From Lotus japonicus (taxonomy: Eukaryota > Streptophyta > Magnoliopsida > Fabales > Fabaceae), in assembly GCF_012489685.1 (NCBI RefSeq), contig NC_080045.1:997001-1061000 (forward strand): a DNA stretch of 64,000 bases, in the 5' to 3' direction. Within the stretch, counting starts at the first letter, position 1. Every line of letters begins with the position of its first letter. This document shows, piece after piece, positions 62,128 to 64,000 of the stretch. The position numbers were made by a program, and so were the translations under genes. The notes below the pieces were generated by a model. It ran no database searches. It was not told the DNA's origin and worked only from the letters and a program-made list of their open reading frames with translations.

Positions 62128-62660
62128 TTTTTAAAGCAAAAATTTTATTAGATGGAAAGGTTGATGATACAAAAAGAACTCAAACAAAATGAGTATAACA
62201 CCCTCTAAAATTACATAAAAATACCTAAAAATAAAATTTCTCAAGTGCGCCCAATGATATAACTTTAGAAATCCCGCACCTACCTAATAAACACCTACCC
62301 TGCACAAAATGCAGGAAAAACCGCGAGCGACATTGACAAGGTCTAAAACCGGATCAAGCACAAAAAATGAGCATTTGTCGGGGACCCGAGAAAAGGCAAA
62401 GAAACACCACAAAACCCAACTAAAATAGAGCTCCTCTCGCTATTGGAGGGGACACGACTCAGCACAAGACTACATCCGGAAAGCGAAAGCATAAAAACCT
62501 AAGGGGGACAAAGACCCCGAACAACACACAATCACCACCTTCACCGCCGACCTCGAGCAATACTCCAGAGCCCAGAGCTCAAAACAGATCCATGACAACA
62601 AACAAAATCACACCGGTTGCACTGTGTCTTCAGCCATAACTCCACCTTACAACACCTCAC
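62128..62660 (-). mobile_element. LINE 3' region (minus strand)
   Basis: Poly(T) at 62127-62133, then AAAGCAAAAATTTTATTAGATGG, reads in reverse complement as CCATCTAATAAAATTTTTGC plus A tail. The adjoining ~500 bp is GC-richer than its surroundings, as is usual for LINE 3' UTRs. No intact domain. Confidence 0.4.
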
Positions 62661-62664
62661 AAAC

Positions 62665-64000
62665 ATAAATTCTTAGTATGTTACCTTAGGGAACAGATAG
62701 CGCCAAAACATGAGAAATTGAAAACAGTAGCGAAAAGTTTATGGAACATATTTTCATGTCAATATATGACTACGCTTTTGAACTGTTACGGAAAACAAAA
62801 AAAATTATGGTGTCAAATGAGCCAAATGTATTAGTGAACTTCTCTTATACTCTTACACTTTTACTACATTTAACTTATTTACCACCGATGAAAGATTTTC
62901 TACCACACTACGTTCGAATCTCTCAAGACCCAATTGTAGTATAGTAAAGAGTTTGTCGTATCTATAGAGAGGTGTAAAACTTATGTCGTTCAATAGTTCT
63001 CAAGCTTAAATGGTGGTTGCATAATAGATTGATTGTTTGCTTAAGAACATACAAGTAAATGAAAACAGATAAATTGATGGAGAAACAACACGTATGCGAA
63101 TTTGCTGGGATTAGAATACATAACATGTTCAAGCATATGATTCATCTACACCAATTCAACCCTACGTCATCGATGTCTCACATGAGTGGATAGCAATAAC
63201 TCTCTAATTCTAATCATTGATGTCTCACATGATTAAGAAAGAAAGTTATCATGAAGTTTGAGTGTTTAGTGACTAACAAACCTAACTCTATGTCTAGCAA
63301 TTAGGATTATTAGGTGATTAACTCTAGTTCGGACACAAACGTTGTAGCTTTCGCTCACAAGTCAATCAAACAAAATACCCTAGGTGATCAGTCTAAGATA
63401 TATCATGAAGATCAAGAGAAAACCACTAAATCAACAACTAGAAACATGCTTTATATTGAAGAGAATTACATAGAGAGCATAAGTATCATACAACTGCATC
63501 AAATCACAACAAAGAGATATTAGCTATCATTTTTCATGTATAACTTTACAAATAGAGATGAAGAACCGAAGTAACGAAACCGTCGCGATGTCTCGCCGCC
63601 AAATTTGACCTCCGGAGCTTCTTCTCTAGCCTCATAAGCCTTTATCCTTGTTTCTCTAGTGTTTCTCTGTGATGGGGTTCTGTTATGATCAAGTTATATC
63701 ACCAACTTCTTAAAAGAAGCTTTTTAGTTTTTATAGTGAAAAACGTAGTACAGGGGGTCGGGCGGCCATATTACTTTAGGGGAAGGTTTCTGGCACAGCC
63801 TTGGGCGCTGGGCGGCCTCTGCAGGCCGTTGGGCACCCAGTACACCTTCAAACTCCATTTTCTTGCCAAAAACTTGCTCTTTTCCTTGAATTTTCAATCT
63901 TACAGTTAAAAGTTGAGATTAAAATCAAACTTAGGCACATTCTAGCCTATTTTTTATTGCACTTTTGGTCCCCCAACTATTGCCTTCCTGCGAAAATCGT
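62665..64000. other. Unassigned right edge
   Basis: AT-rich to 63690, then 63750-63850 is GC-rich with GGGCGGCC, CTTGGGCGCTGGGCGGCC and GGGCACCC, the style of a plant Ty3-type LTR or its internal region. The window ends before any boundary. Confidence 0.3.

Overview
This is nuclear DNA of a flowering plant. The genes are intron-rich and plant-specific (class III peroxidase, UPF0496, CAD, LARP1, EXL-type GDSL lipases), the spacers are AT-rich, and most of the rest is plant transposable elements. The repeat style (short LTRs with an initiator-Met PBS, GCGCTTAT-rich MITEs, Sirevirus-like LTRs with CTCTGA/AGAAG motifs) suggests a legume; this is inference from recognised style, not from a search.

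Layout. 326-2544 (+): intact four-exon peroxidase of the PRX64 type, with a solo LTR and nested MITE in intron 3. 3271-7934: a CACTA transposon with perfect TSD carrying a broken DnaJ gene piece and a LINE piece, followed by a small TRIM (7994-8595) and a SINE. 9334-10636 (-): UPF0496 membrane protein gene with a probable GC-AG intron. 14701-15544: Harbinger-like element. 15650-18049 (-): intact six-exon alcohol dehydrogenase of the CAD family. 18340-22078: large non-autonomous LTR element (LARD) with three kinds of internal tandem array. 22690-24778: MITE cluster ending in a MULE-type MITE with exact 9-bp TSD. 27408-31176 (-): six-exon LARP1-like La-motif gene. 32346-36016 and 52262-59565 (-): two intact five-exon GDSL lipase genes with identical exon-2 and exon-3 sizes, plus a truncated pseudogene. 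45152-49641 (+): recent but disabled Ty1/copia element. 59600-64000: TRIM split by a Sirevirus-like LTR, LINE tails and unassigned sequence.

The second GDSL gene has a 5.5-kb first intron that has collected a hAT element, a MULE-like element, another long-TIR element, a LINE tail and a piece of plastid DNA (trnI-GAU 5' exon plus group II intron start).

The genes do not form a pathway cluster. Peroxidase and CAD can both touch lignin metabolism, but they lie 15 kb apart on opposite strands and nothing shows joint regulation. The GDSL genes are a local duplication. All gene models come from reading frames, splice sites and family knowledge; no transcript or database search was available.
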